64,000 bases of DNA from Zoogloeaceae bacterium (GCA_024235675.1 JACKLZ010000003.1:372001-436000); one strand, 5' to 3'; shown: positions 41,774 to 50,825, numbered from the stretch's first letter. Notes: generated by a model from the letters alone, not told the origin. Numbers and translations are program-made.

Positions 41774-42808
41774 CTACTCTTTACCGCTGACGCCGGCCGA
41801 CTCGAAGCTGGCCATGTCATTCAGGAAATTGACCGCCGCCTGCAGCAGCGGCCAGGCCAGCGCGGCGCCGGTGCCTTCGCCCAGGCGCAGGCCGAGGTCG
41901 AGCAGCGGTGAGGCGTTGAGGTGGCGCAGCTGGGCGATGTGGCCGGCTTCTTCGGAGCGGTGGGCAAACACGCAGTAATCGGTGATGGCGGGCGCGATGG
42001 CCTGCGCGACCAGCAAGGCGGCGGTGACGATGAAGCCGTCAATCACCAGCACCATGCGCTTTTCGGCGGCGCCGAGCATGGCGCCGGCCATCATGGCGAT
42101 TTCGAAGCCGCCGTATTCGGCGAGCACGGCCAGTGGGTCGCCCGGTCGGCCGCCGCGGGCCAGTGCAGTGCCGAGCAAGGCCTGTTTGCGGTCGAGGCCG
42201 GCGTCGTCCAGCCCGGTGCCCCGGCCCACCACTTGCGCCAGCGGCACACCGGTAATGGCATGGGTGATGAGCGAGGCCGAGGCGGTGTTGCCGATGCCCA
42301 TTTCGCCGAAGCCGACGGCATTGCAACCGCGCTCGGCGAGGTTGTGCGCCAGCTTGCGGCCATAGCGGATTGCCTTGTCGCACTGCGCGGACGTCATCGC
42401 CGGCTGCTCGATGTAGTTGGCGGTGCCGGGGGCGATCTTGCCGTTGATCAGGCCGTCGCGCGGGCCGAAGTCGTGGGCCACGCCGGCGTCGATGATGCGC
42501 AGACCGAGCCGCATCTGGCGGGCGAACACGTTGATGGCCGCGCCACCGGCGAGGAAGTTCTCGACCATCTGCCAGGTCACGTCCTGCGGGTAGGCCGACA
42601 CGCCTGCCTTGGCGGCGCCGTGATCGCCGGCAAACACCAGCACATGCGGCTGGGTCAGCGTCGGGCTTAGCGATTGCTGGATGCGACCGATCTGCGCTGC
42701 GAGCAACTCGAGCCGGCCCAGTGCGCCGAGGGGTTTGGTCTTGCCGTCGATCCTGGCTTGCAGGGCGTCAATCAGCGTGGTGTCGAGCGGGGTGATGTCG
42801 TAGGACAT
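41774..42808 (-). CDS. cobT: Nicotinate-nucleotide-dimethylbenzimidazole phosphoribosyltransferase
   Basis: 344 residues from the ATG at 42808. Typical CobT motifs: R-I-D-G-K-T-K-P-L-G-A-L-G-R-L-E near the start, V-F-A-G-D-H-G-A-A, and the catalytic-base region F-G-E-M-G-I-G-N-T-A-S-A. Transfers phosphoribosyl from NaMN to the lower-ligand base, giving alpha-ribazole phosphate, the substrate of CobC. Located 49 nt after cobU. Confidence 0.95.
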   Translation of the reverse strand: MSYDITPLDTTLIDALQARIDGKTKPLGALGRLELLAAQIGRIQQSLSPTLTQPHVLVFAGDHGAAKAGVSAYPQDVTWQMVENFLAGGAAINVFARQMRLGLRIIDAGVAHDFGPRDGLINGKIAPGTANYIEQPAMTSAQCDKAIRYGRKLAHNLAERGCNAVGFGEMGIGNTASASLITHAITGVPLAQVVGRGTGLDDAGLDRKQALLGTALARGGRPGDPLAVLAEYGGFEIAMMAGAMLGAAEKRMVLVIDGFIVTAALLVAQAIAPAITDYCVFAHRSEEAGHIAQLRHLNASPLLDLGLRLGEGTGAALAWPLLQAAVNFLNDMASFESAGVSGKE

Positions 42809-42857
42809 GGGGGCAGAATCCGTCAAAAGTCGGGCGGATGGTAGCACGCAGCACGGC

Positions 42858-43415
42858 TCAGGCTGCGGGCGCCTTGAGCGTCAGCGGCAGGCCGGCGGCG
42901 ACGAAGGTGACCCGGTCGCACACGGCGGCGATGGACTGGTTCAGCCGCCCCGCTTCGTCGCGAAACAGCCGGCCCAGTGGCGAGTCGGGCACCAGTCCGA
43001 GGCCGACTTCATTGGCCACCAGAATCGTCAGGCCGGGCAGCGTGGGCAGGCAGGCGAGCAGCGCGGCGCGTTCTTGCTGCCAGTCGGGCAGGGCGTCGGC
43101 GACATGCGGTGCGCGCAGCTCGGCGCCGTCCTGCATCAGCAGGTTGGACAGCCACAGGGTGAGGCAGTCGATGATCACGCAGCCGTCGGCGCGGGCGGCG
43201 CCTTGCACCGTGTCGGCCAGCGCCGTCGGGGCTTCGATGGTGTGCCAGTGATCGGGGCGGTCGGCGCGGTGGCGGGCGATGCGCGCGGCCATTTCGGCAT
43301 CGCCGGCTTCGGCGGTGGCGATGACGGTGACCGGACCGCCGTGGTCGAGGGCGCGCTGTTCGGCGAGCCGGCTTTTGCCGGAACGGGCGCCGCCTAGGAT
43401 GAGTTCAGTGGGCAT
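42858..43415 (-). CDS. cobU: Bifunctional adenosylcobinamide kinase/guanylyltransferase
   Basis: 185 residues from the ATG at 43415; an in-frame ATG at 43433 would add six residues. The P-loop G-G-A-R-S-G-K-S starts the protein and V-A-N-E-V-G-L-G-L-V-P sits in the middle, both CobU/CobP signatures. It phosphorylates adenosylcobinamide and adds GMP before CobS acts. It is the first gene of the minus-strand cob block and faces the riboswitch-controlled btuB transcript across a 405-bp gap. Confidence 0.95.
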   Translation of the reverse strand: MPTELILGGARSGKSRLAEQRALDHGGPVTVIATAEAGDAEMAARIARHRADRPDHWHTIEAPTALADTVQGAARADGCVIIDCLTLWLSNLLMQDGAELRAPHVADALPDWQQERAALLACLPTLPGLTILVANEVGLGLVPDSPLGRLFRDEAGRLNQSIAAVCDRVTFVAAGLPLTLKAPAA

Positions 43416-43490
43416 GGATGGTGCGTCGCACAAGCAGTGGTAAGCAGTGTATTATTCACGACTGCCCGCCAATGCGGGCAAACGCATGTT

Positions 43491-43687
43491 TCAGGTGCCT
43501 GCGAATGCATCCATTCGCGGGATAAACGGGAAACAGGTGAGCGACTCAAATCGCAAGACCTGTGCTGCCCCCGCAACGGTAAGTGGTGACAAGGCGCATC
43601 CAACCGCCACTGGATCTTCGGATCTGGGAAGGCGATGCCCCCGGCGCAAGCAAGACTGCGCGCAACCATGAGCCCGGATACCGGCCC
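43491..43687 (+). promoter_or_regulatory. Cobalamin riboswitch (AdoCbl class)
   Basis: Consensus elements in order: AGGTGCC (43493), GGGATAAACGGGAA, AGACCTGTGCTGCCCCCGCA, CGGTAAGTGG, the B12 box GCCACTGG (43606-43613), GGGAAGGCGAT and GAGCCCGGATACCGGCC at the end. It lies in the leader of btuB, 134 nt before the start codon, and should repress btuB-btuC-btuD-btuF-cobO-cobA when adenosylcobalamin is plentiful. A TATTAT -10-like element is at 43450-43455. Confidence 0.93.
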
Positions 43688-43820
43688 GGAACTGCACAAG
43701 CGGAAGTGCCGCGGGGGGCGGTCATGGGCGCAGCACGCCTGTCTCACTCTCTTCGGTACGCCATTTTCTTTGCATTGGCATGTTTGGACGGGGTCGTCCG
43801 GTGTGCCTGGGAGTGTTCTC

Positions 43821-45656
43821 GTGCGTACTCGTTTGTCTGCCGCCGCGCTGGCGGTGTCTTGTGCTTTTCCCTTGGTGTCGATGGCGGCCGATTCAGTCGG
43901 CGATACGGTGGTGGTGACCGCGACGCGTACCGCGCGCACGGTCGATAGCTCGCTCGCCGCGGTGACGGTGATTACCCAGGCCGATATCGAGCGCCTTCAA
44001 CCGCGTTCGGTGCCCGAGCTGCTGCGTGGCCAGCCGGGTATTTCGATGGCGAACAACGGCGGTCGCGGCAAGCAGACCTCGGTCTTCATGCGCGGCACCG
44101 AGTCCGACCATGTGGTGGTGCTCATCGACGGCGTCAAGGTGGGGTCGGCGACCTCCGGGTCGGCGGCCTTCCAGGACATGCCGGTCGACATGATCGAGCG
44201 CATCGAGATCGTCCGTGGTCCGCGTTCGAGCCTCTACGGCTCCGAGGCCATCGGCGGCGTGATCCAGATCTTTACCAAACGTGGCGGCGGTGAGTTCCGC
44301 CCCAGTGGCAGCATTGGCTTTGGCAGCAATGGCGCGCGCAAGGCGAGCATCGGCCTCGATGGAGGCGGCGAACAAGGCTGGGTGAGTCTGAACCTGTCGC
44401 ATGATTCGACGGACGGTTTCGATTCGTGCCGGGCCGAAGCGGACGGTTTTGGCGGTTGCTTCAACAACGAACCCGATCGCGATGGCTACGAGAACCTGTC
44501 CGGCTCGGTTCGCGCCGGTTACCGCTTTACCGGCGGCGCCGAGGTCAACGTGAACTGGATGCGCACCCAGGCCAAATCGCATTTCGACGGCTCGTTCCAG
44601 AACGAAAGCGACGCGGTGCAGGAAGTGTTCGGTGGCCGCTTCTCGTTCTCGCCGGTGGCGGCCTGGAAAATGTCCTTTGGCGCCGGCGTCGCCACGGACG
44701 CGGCGAACAACTACAAGGACGACGTGTTCAAGAGCAGTTTCGACACCGAACGCACCACGCTCTCCTGGCAGAACGACATCACGCTGGGCGACAACAACAT
44801 GCTGAGCTTCGGCCTGGATCATCAGGATGACGAGATCACCAGCACCACGGCCTACCCGGAAACCTCGCGCACCAACGATGGCGTGTTCGCGCTCTATCAG
44901 GGCGCGCTTGGCCAGCACGACTATCAGGTGAGCCTGCGGAGCGACGACGACCAGCGTTACGGCCGCCACAACACCGGCGCCATCGCCTGGGGCTACACCG
45001 TGTCGGAGGCGCTGCGCCTGACCGCCAGCTATGGCACCGCCTTCAAGGCGCCGACCTTCAACGAGCTGTACTTCCCGTTCTACGGCAATACCGATCTGGA
45101 ACCCGAGCGTTCGCGCACGGTGGAGTTCGGCTTGTCGGGTCGGGGCGGCTGGGGCTACTGGTCGGCCAATGTGTTCCAGACGCATGTGGAAGACCTGATC
45201 GGCTACGACGCCAGTATTTTCAAGGCCAACAACATCAGCCAGGCCCGCATTCGCGGTATCGAGGCGGTTATCGGCACGCGTCTGGCCCAGTGGGATCTGC
45301 GCACCAATGTGAGCTTGCTCGAGCCGCGTGACAGCTCCGGTGGCGCCAATGATGGCAACCTGCTGCCGCGTCGTGCTGAGCAGACGCTGCGCTTTGATGC
45401 CGATCGCGACTACGGTGCGTTCAGCGTCGGCGCCTCGCTGCTGGCGGCGAGCCATCGTTACGATGAGGTGGCCAACACCAATCGCCTGGGCGGCTACGGC
45501 GTGGTCGATCTGCGGGCCGAGTACAAGTTGGCGGCGGATTGGCGTTTGCAGGGGACGATCGGCAACGTGTTCGACCACGAATACGAAACCGCGCGTTTTT
45601 ATAATCAAGAAGGGCGCAGCGTGTTTGTGACCCTCAAGTACCTGCCCAAGCGCTGA
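43821..45656 (+). CDS. btuB: TonB-dependent vitamin B12 receptor
   Basis: 611 residues from a GTG at 43821 with GGAG 7 nt upstream; no ATG gives a proper signal peptide. The signal peptide (R-T-R-L-S-A-A-A-L-A...S-M-A-A) is followed by the TonB box D-T-V-V-V-T-A-T-R. The plug domain (S-V-P-E-L-L-R-G-Q-P-G-I-S, I-E-I-V-R-G-P-R-S-S-L-Y-G) and a 22-strand barrel follow, ending in a C-terminal aromatic strand (V-F-V-T-L-K-Y). Carries cobalamin across the outer membrane. The riboswitch upstream strongly supports B12 as ligand. Confidence 0.94.
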   Translation: MRTRLSAAALAVSCAFPLVSMAADSVGDTVVVTATRTARTVDSSLAAVTVITQADIERLQPRSVPELLRGQPGISMANNGGRGKQTSVFMRGTESDHVVVLIDGVKVGSATSGSAAFQDMPVDMIERIEIVRGPRSSLYGSEAIGGVIQIFTKRGGGEFRPSGSIGFGSNGARKASIGLDGGGEQGWVSLNLSHDSTDGFDSCRAEADGFGGCFNNEPDRDGYENLSGSVRAGYRFTGGAEVNVNWMRTQAKSHFDGSFQNESDAVQEVFGGRFSFSPVAAWKMSFGAGVATDAANNYKDDVFKSSFDTERTTLSWQNDITLGDNNMLSFGLDHQDDEITSTTAYPETSRTNDGVFALYQGALGQHDYQVSLRSDDDQRYGRHNTGAIAWGYTVSEALRLTASYGTAFKAPTFNELYFPFYGNTDLEPERSRTVEFGLSGRGGWGYWSANVFQTHVEDLIGYDASIFKANNISQARIRGIEAVIGTRLAQWDLRTNVSLLEPRDSSGGANDGNLLPRRAEQTLRFDADRDYGAFSVGASLLAASHRYDEVANTNRLGGYGVVDLRAEYKLAADWRLQGTIGNVFDHEYETARFYNQEGRSVFVTLKYLPKR

Positions 45657-45666
45657 TGCGCGCCAA

Positions 45667-45752
45667 GGCGCTGCCGATTTCCTCGGGCACTGCGGCTCAC
45701 CCGCGTGCGGCAGCGCCGTTTTCGGGCGACACTAGGGCCGTTCTGACGGCCC
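45667..45752 (+). other. Hairpin pair between btuB and btuC
   Basis: GGCGCTGCCG (45667-45676) pairs with CGGCAGCGCC (45708-45717), and GGGCCGT-TCTG-ACGGCCC follows at 45735-45752. No T-tract follows either. The structures may reduce expression of btuC relative to btuB or stabilise the receptor mRNA. Their presence argues that the ATG at 45656 is not the btuC start. Confidence 0.45.
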
Positions 45753-45769
45753 GAGCCCTGCACAACCGG

Positions 45770-46750
45770 ATGTTTGCCCGAAAATCCGCCTTTCTCACCC
45801 TCGCGCTTCTGCTGCTCGCGAGCGTGTGCACCTTTTTGCTGGCCTTGCGTGCGGGCAGTCTGGACGCTGCTTGGGGCGACGTGTTCGCTGTGCTGGGCGG
45901 TCAGGCCGACGGCACCCTGGGTGTGGTCATCCGCGAACTGCGCCTGCCGCGCGCCGTGGCCGCCTTCACCAGTGGGGCCTTGCTGGCCTTGTCGGGCGCG
46001 CTGATGCAGGTCTTGCTACGCAATCCGCTGGCCGATCCTTACGTGCTGGGCATTTCCGGCGGCGCGGCGGTCGGGGCTTTGTCGGCCATCTTGCTCGGCG
46101 CGGCGACCTGGATGGTCGATGGCGCGGCCTTTGCCGGCGCGGCGTTGGCCATGCTGGTGGTGTTCGGGCTGTCGCGTGGCGATGGTTCATGGACGCAAAC
46201 CCGGCTGCTGCTGACCGGCGTCATTGTGGCGGCCGGTTGTGGCGCGGTGGTGGTGTTCATGCTGGTGATGGCCACCGACACCCGGATTCAGTCGATGCTG
46301 TTCTGGCTCACGGGTGACGTGTCCGGCGCGGCGCGGCCGTGGCCGGCACTGGCGGTACTGGTGATGGGCTTGCTGGCGACGCTGCCGTTTGCGCGCGATC
46401 TCAATGTGCTGGCACGTGGCGAGTTGAGCGCGCGGGCGCTGGGCGTGCGCACCAAAGCCTTGCGTCTGCTGGTCTATCTGATGGCCTCGCTGCTCACCGC
46501 CACGGCGGTGACGCTGGTGGGGCTGGTCGGCTTCGTCGGACTCATCGTGCCGCATCTGGTGCGACTGGCCACCGGCAACGATCAGCGCATTCTGCTGCCC
46601 GCCTCGGCGCTGGCGGGCGGCGCCTTGCTCACATTGGCTGATACCGCCGCGCGCACGCTGGTGGCGCCCATCCAGCTGCCGGTCGGGGTGCTCACCGCGA
46701 TGATCGGCGTGCCGGTCTTCCTCTTTTTGCTGGTGCGCCACCCCCGATGA
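45770..46750 (+). CDS. btuC: Vitamin B12 ABC transporter permease (FecCD family)
   Basis: 326 residues from the ATG at 45770; an ATG at 45656 overlapping the btuB stop would add 38 unrelated residues. Ten predicted membrane helices; conserved V-I-R-E-L-R-L-P-R-A-V-A-A-F, L-R-N-P-L-A-D-P-Y-V-L-G-I-S-G-G-A, and F-V-G-L-I-V-P-H-L-V-R (coupling helix with the EAA-like loop). It forms the inner membrane pore for cobalamin with BtuD. Ends overlap btuD by 4 nt. Confidence 0.92.
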   Translation: MFARKSAFLTLALLLLASVCTFLLALRAGSLDAAWGDVFAVLGGQADGTLGVVIRELRLPRAVAAFTSGALLALSGALMQVLLRNPLADPYVLGISGGAAVGALSAILLGAATWMVDGAAFAGAALAMLVVFGLSRGDGSWTQTRLLLTGVIVAAGCGAVVVFMLVMATDTRIQSMLFWLTGDVSGAARPWPALAVLVMGLLATLPFARDLNVLARGELSARALGVRTKALRLLVYLMASLLTATAVTLVGLVGFVGLIVPHLVRLATGNDQRILLPASALAGGALLTLADTAARTLVAPIQLPVGVLTAMIGVPVFLFLLVRHPR

Positions 46751-47526
46751 AAACCGACGCGCACCCCTTGCTCGAAGCTGCCGATCTGGCTGTGCAGGTC
46801 GGCGATCGCTGGATCTGCTGCGACTTGTCGATGCGCCTGATGCCGGGTGAGCGTCTGGTCTTGCTCGGCCCCAACGGCGCGGGCAAGACGACCTTGCTGC
46901 ATACCCTGGCCGGCCTGCGTGAGGCGCAGCGCGGTGAGGTGCGCATGCAGGGGCGCGCGCTGGCGGCGTGGCCGGGGCGAGAGGTGGCGCAGTTTCGCGG
47001 GGTGCAGCCGCAGTCGCAGCCCGACTGGTTCGCCGCCACAGTGATGGAAACCGCGCTGGTTGGCCGACACCCACATCTGGGGCGCTGGGCCTGGGAGAGC
47101 GACGCGGATGTGCGGGTTGCCAACGAGGCGCTCGCCTGCATGGGGCTCGATCACATGGGTGAGCGTAATATTCTCACCCTGTCGGGCGGCGAGCGGCAGC
47201 GTCTGGCCATTGCCAGCCTGTTGGCGCAACAGCCGGCGCTGTATCTGCTGGACGAACCGCTGTCGCACCTGGATTTGCACTATCAGGTGGCGGTGCTGGA
47301 ACATTTTTCGGCGCTGGCCCGCGCGGGCGCCGGGGTGGTGATGGTCTTGCACGACCTGAATCTGGCCGCCCGCTTTGCCGACCATGTGGTGTTGCTCGAT
47401 GGCAGCGGCAAGATGGTGTCGGGCACGGCGGATGAGGTTTTGCAGGCCGATGTATTGAGTGCGGCGTTCGGGCATCCGCTCCGCCGTCATGTGATCGAAG
47501 GCCAGGTGGCCTTCTTGCTTGAATGA
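46747..47526 (+). CDS. btuD: Vitamin B12 ABC transporter ATPase
   Basis: 259 residues. Walker A G-P-N-G-A-G-K-T-T, Q-loop V-Q-P-Q-S-Q-P, signature L-S-G-G-E-R-Q-R and Walker B L-Y-L-L-D-E-P-L-S-H-L-D are in the usual order, with the switch histidine in V-L-H-D-L-N. Family is the iron/B12 (FepC/BtuD) group. It overlaps btuC by 4 nt and the btuF region by 4 nt, so translation is coupled. Confidence 0.93.
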   Translation: MKTDAHPLLEAADLAVQVGDRWICCDLSMRLMPGERLVLLGPNGAGKTTLLHTLAGLREAQRGEVRMQGRALAAWPGREVAQFRGVQPQSQPDWFAATVMETALVGRHPHLGRWAWESDADVRVANEALACMGLDHMGERNILTLSGGERQRLAIASLLAQQPALYLLDEPLSHLDLHYQVAVLEHFSALARAGAGVVMVLHDLNLAARFADHVVLLDGSGKMVSGTADEVLQADVLSAAFGHPLRRHVIEGQVAFLLE

Positions 47527-47534
47527 GGTTTTTC

Positions 47535-48344
47535 ATGCGTTATGTTTCGCGATGGATCGCCGTCTGGCTGCTGGCCATGGCGAGCGTGCAGGCAGCCGAA
47601 TGCCCCCGTATCGTCAGTCAGTCGCCGTATCTCACCCTGGCCATTGAGTGGCTGGGGCAGGGTGAGTGCATTGTCGGCGTGTCGCGCTACGACACGTTCA
47701 AGCCGGCGCTGCCACGCACCGGCGGCGTGATGGACCCGGACGCCAAGGCCATTGCGGCGCTCAAGCCGGCGCTGGTGATCGGCTCCGACATGACGGACGA
47801 AGCCGTGTTTGCTGCGGCCGTGCCCAAGGGCGCCAAGGCCGTGCGGATGGGCGGCTTCAACTCGATGTTCGAGGTCGAGTCCATGCTCGAAGACCTCTCG
47901 CTGCTGATCCAGTCGCCCGAGGGCGGAAAGGTGTCGAGCTTCCGCCGCGGCTGGTTCACCCGCGCCAAGAACACCGGCGCACGGGGTGAGCGGGTGCTGT
48001 TGCTCACGGCCTGCTCCGGCACGCCGTATTCCTATGGCCGCAAGCATGTGCTGGGCGATCTGTTCTACGCTGCCGGCTTCAACGTGGTCGAAGAAGATGT
48101 ACGGGTTCGCGCGGTGCGTGCCGGTGAGGCGGTGCCGGATCTGGCCGCGCTGATCGCCAAGACGCAGCCGGACATCGTGTTCACCTTCAACCGAGCGGCG
48201 GACACCGAATGCCAGGTCGTGCTCGAGGCGAAGGGCTTCAAGCTCATCGCGCTCGACGGCGACAAGTTCCTCAACCCCGGCCACCGCATGATCGATGGCC
48301 TCGATGACGTCACCCGCATCATGCGGGCGCAGCGGACCCAATGA
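47535..48344 (+). CDS. btuF: Vitamin B12 periplasmic binding protein (BtuF-like)
   Basis: 269 residues from the ATG at 47535, chosen over 47523 because GAGG lies 6 nt before it. Signal peptide (M-R-Y-V-S-R-W-I-A-V-W-L-L-A-M-A-S-V-Q-A-A), then the class III cluster: I-V-S-Q-S-P-Y-L-T-L-A-I, G-V-S-R-Y-D, L-K-P-A-L-V-I-G, and a second lobe from about residue 155. Delivers cobalamin to BtuCD. Sequence similarity to iron-siderophore binding proteins means the ligand rests on the operon context. Confidence 0.87.
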   Translation: MRYVSRWIAVWLLAMASVQAAECPRIVSQSPYLTLAIEWLGQGECIVGVSRYDTFKPALPRTGGVMDPDAKAIAALKPALVIGSDMTDEAVFAAAVPKGAKAVRMGGFNSMFEVESMLEDLSLLIQSPEGGKVSSFRRGWFTRAKNTGARGERVLLLTACSGTPYSYGRKHVLGDLFYAAGFNVVEEDVRVRAVRAGEAVPDLAALIAKTQPDIVFTFNRAADTECQVVLEAKGFKLIALDGDKFLNPGHRMIDGLDDVTRIMRAQRTQ

Positions 48345-48949
48345 CCGATACCCCCGAGCGCGACGCGCGCCACAATGCCCGGATGGCCCGCAAGAAGGCC
48401 GTCGTCGACGAAAAAATCGCTGCCGCCGACACCGCCCGCGGCGTGCTGCTGGTCAATACCGGCAACGGCAAGGGCAAGTCCAGCGCCGGTTTCGGCCTCG
48501 TGGCCCGGGCGCTGGGCCACGGCATGCAGGTGGGGGTGGTGCAGTTCATCAAGGGGCGCTCCGACACCGGCGAGGAGGCCTTCTTTCGCCAGCAGCCGCG
48601 GGTGCAATGGCATGTGATGGGCGACGGCTTCACCTGGGAGACGCAAGACCGGGCGCGCGACGTGGCCAGCGCCGAAGCGGCCTGGGCCGTGGCGCGCCAA
48701 CTGCTGGCCGATCCGGGCATCGGTCTGGTGGTGCTGGACGAACTGAATATCGCACTCAAATACGGCTATCTGGATGTGAATGCCGTGGTCGCCGATTTGC
48801 TGGCCCGTCCAGTCGATCAGCATGCGGTGGTGACCGGTCGTGCCGCGCCACCCGAGCTGGTGGCGGCGGCCGACACGGTGACCGAGATGGGCCTGACCAA
48901 GCACGCCTTTGCCGCTGGCATACAGGCCATGGCCGGCATGGAATTCTGA
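48341..48949 (+). CDS. cobO: Cob(I)yrinic acid a,c-diamide adenosyltransferase
   Basis: 202 residues. P-loop-like N-T-G-N-G-K-G-K-S-S-A and V-V-Q-F-I-K-G-R are CobO/BtuR signatures, followed by V-L-D-E-L-N-I-A-L-K-Y-G. It adds the 5'-deoxyadenosyl group from ATP to reduced cobalt, needed both for salvage and de novo synthesis. It starts within the btuF stop (ATGA). The C-terminal M-A-G-M-E-F is the standard ending. Confidence 0.94.
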   Translation: MTDTPERDARHNARMARKKAVVDEKIAAADTARGVLLVNTGNGKGKSSAGFGLVARALGHGMQVGVVQFIKGRSDTGEEAFFRQQPRVQWHVMGDGFTWETQDRARDVASAEAAWAVARQLLADPGIGLVVLDELNIALKYGYLDVNAVVADLLARPVDQHAVVTGRAAPPELVAAADTVTEMGLTKHAFAAGIQAMAGMEF

Positions 48950-49031
48950 GCGCTGTGTGGCGGCTCGGCGCACTGGCGCCGGGGGCGCCGGCTCGGCATA
49001 CTTGCGGCCATTGAGCGAATTCTGGAAACAC

Positions 49032-49811
49032 ATGCGTAAAGTGATCGACAATCCCGCGCGTCCCGGCTGGGTGTATCTGGTCGGTGCCGGCCCCGGCGAT
49101 GCCGAGTTGCTGACCCTGAAGGCGGCGCGCCTGCTGGCCGAGGCCGATGTGGTGGTCTACGACAACCTCGTCGGCCCCGACGTCCTGGCCCTGCTGCCCG
49201 ACACCGCCGAGCAACGCTACGTCGGCAAGAAGGCCGCCGACCACGCCCTGCCGCAGGAACAGATCTGTGCCCTGCTGGTGGCGCTGGCACGCGAAGGCAA
49301 GCGGGTGGTGCGGCTCAAGGGCGGCGATCCATACATCTTCGGCCGTGGCGGCGAGGAGGCCGAGGCGCTGGTCGACGCCGGCGTGCCCTTCGAAGTGGTG
49401 CCCGGCATCACCGCCGCCTCTGGCGTGTCGGCCTACACCGGCATCCCGCTCACTCACCGCGAGCATGTGCAGAGCGTGGTCTTCGCCACCGGTTACGGCA
49501 AGGAAGGCGCGGTCGATCTCGACTGGCCGGCGCTGGCCCGGCCGAACCAGACCGTGGTCATCTACATGGGCGTGTCGCGCATCGGCGAGATCTGCCGCGA
49601 GCTGATGAATCACGGCCTGTCACCCGATACGCCCGCCGCCATGGTGCGCCATGGCACGCTGCCGGCCCAGCGGGTGATTATCGCGACGCTCGCCGATCTG
49701 GACGCCAAAGCTGCGGCGGAAAAGATCAAGCCACCGGCGCTGCTGCTGGTGGGTACGGTGATTACGCTGGCTGACAAGCTGGCCTGGTTCGTCCCGGACG
49801 AGACTACCTGA
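49032..49811 (+). CDS. cobA: Uroporphyrinogen-III C-methyltransferase
   Basis: 259 residues from the ATG at 49032. SAM-binding V-G-A-G-P-G-D-A-E-L-L-T-L-K-A near the start, Y-D-N-L-V-G, R-L-K-G-G-D-P-Y-I-F-G-R-G-G-E-E, and the A-A-S-G-V-S-A-Y-T-G-I-P-L-T-H-R region define SUMT. It makes precorrin-2 for cobalamin or sirohaem. It has no fused CysG domains. The 82-bp gap after cobO has no terminator, so it may belong to the riboswitch-controlled transcript. Confidence 0.94.
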   Translation: MRKVIDNPARPGWVYLVGAGPGDAELLTLKAARLLAEADVVVYDNLVGPDVLALLPDTAEQRYVGKKAADHALPQEQICALLVALAREGKRVVRLKGGDPYIFGRGGEEAEALVDAGVPFEVVPGITAASGVSAYTGIPLTHREHVQSVVFATGYGKEGAVDLDWPALARPNQTVVIYMGVSRIGEICRELMNHGLSPDTPAAMVRHGTLPAQRVIIATLADLDAKAAAEKIKPPALLLVGTVITLADKLAWFVPDETT

Positions 49812-49837
49812 GCCATTGGTCTTGGGCGCGCAAAAAC

Positions 49838-49869
49838 AAACAACCCGGCTCCGGCCGGGTTGTTGTTTT
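49838..49869. terminator. Bidirectional terminator between cobA and the GntR gene
   Basis: Stem AACAACCCGGC/GCCGGGTTGTT with loop TCCG, flanked by AAAAA on the left and TGTTTT on the right, so it can stop both convergent transcripts. Confidence 0.88.
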
Positions 49870-49874
49870 GGGCG

Positions 49875-50630
49875 CTACCCCTTGCCGAAGAGCGACGCGT
49901 GCAGCCGAGCGCTCTTCGAGAGCCTCGCCTCGGCCTGGAAGCCACGGTAGGAGGCAAAGGAATGTTCCATGTGGCGTCGCGCTGCAGCGCGCGCGGCGCC
50001 GGCGTCGCGCGCCTGAATGGCGTCGACAATGTCGCGGTGCTGGCGGGTCAGGTCGGTAACGAAGGGTGGTTTGCCGTAGAAAGCGTCCAGATACTCACCA
50101 ATGCTCGCTTCCAGTACGGTCATCACCGCGCGCATGAGGTGGGCGACCACCACATTGTGAGACGCCTCGACGATGGCCAGATGAAAGGCGATGTCGGCCT
50201 TCAGCTTGCTGACGGCATCTGCCGTCGAGGCATGACATTCGGCCATCGCGGCGTACTTTTCTTCGATGTTCTTGCGGTCTGACTCGGTGGCGCGTTCTGC
50301 GGCCAGCGCAGCAGCCATGCTCTCGAGCTCCATGCGCACTTGCAAGGTGTCGAATTCGGCGTCGCCGCGCTCTTTGATCAGCGCAATGAGCGGGTCGGTG
50401 AAGGCCGCGTCCAGCCTGTCGGAGACATAGGTGCCGCCGCCATGGCGGGAGGTGATCAGCCCTTTGGTGCCGAGTTTCTGGATGGCCTCTCGCAGCGACG
50501 GTCGGGAGACGCCCAGGCGCTCGGCAAGCTGGCGCTCTGATGGCAGGCGTTCGCCCTGCTTGATCACGCCCTCGGCAATCATGCTTTCAAGCTGTTTGGC
50601 AATTTGATCGGAAAGTCTGACGCGTTCCAT
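49875..50630 (-). CDS. GntR family regulator, FCD subfamily
   Basis: 251 residues from the ATG at 50630. Winged helix-turn-helix at residues 1-70 (L-P-S-E-R-Q-L-A-E-R-L-G-V-S-R-P-S-L-R-E-A-I), then the all-helical FCD effector domain with metal-binding candidates D-I-A-F-H-L-A-I and H-R-D-I-V-D-A-I. Family relatives (LldR, PdhR, DctR) sense carboxylic acids. It faces the TRAP transporter genes across 290 bp. The palindrome at its own start codon indicates autoregulation; the second copy lies before dctP. Confidence 0.9.
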   Translation of the reverse strand: MERVRLSDQIAKQLESMIAEGVIKQGERLPSERQLAERLGVSRPSLREAIQKLGTKGLITSRHGGGTYVSDRLDAAFTDPLIALIKERGDAEFDTLQVRMELESMAAALAAERATESDRKNIEEKYAAMAECHASTADAVSKLKADIAFHLAIVEASHNVVVAHLMRAVMTVLEASIGEYLDAFYGKPPFVTDLTRQHRDIVDAIQARDAGAARAAARRHMEHSFASYRGFQAEARLSKSARLHASLFGKG

Positions 50631-50636
50631 AGAATA

Positions 50637-50653
50637 AATTGGTATTACCAATT
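50637..50653. promoter_or_regulatory. Operator of the GntR regulator (autoregulatory site)
   Basis: Perfect palindrome AATTGGTATTACCAATT, six nt upstream of the regulator's start codon. The core TGG-N5-CCA is the pattern bound by LldR/PdhR-type FCD regulators. Confidence 0.7.
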
Positions 50654-50825
50654 CCTTGTGCGGGTGTTTGCATGAGAGATCAGCGGCGTGCTGGCTGATT
50701 TTACGCTATCCAATCAAGTGCTTGAGGCTGGGTGTGAATCAATTGATTAAGACAATGCCGGCTTGAACAAAGTTCGAGTTTTTGGGGAAAACCCCACTGA
50801 CGCTCCTCTTGATATCAGGGAATTA

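Noticed and set aside
43893..45608. 571-codon minus-strand ORF
   Set aside because: Antisense of btuB, which has a full TonB-receptor structure.
45656..45769. btuC start overlapping the btuB stop
   Set aside because: The extra 38 codons span two hairpins and match no FecCD N-terminus.
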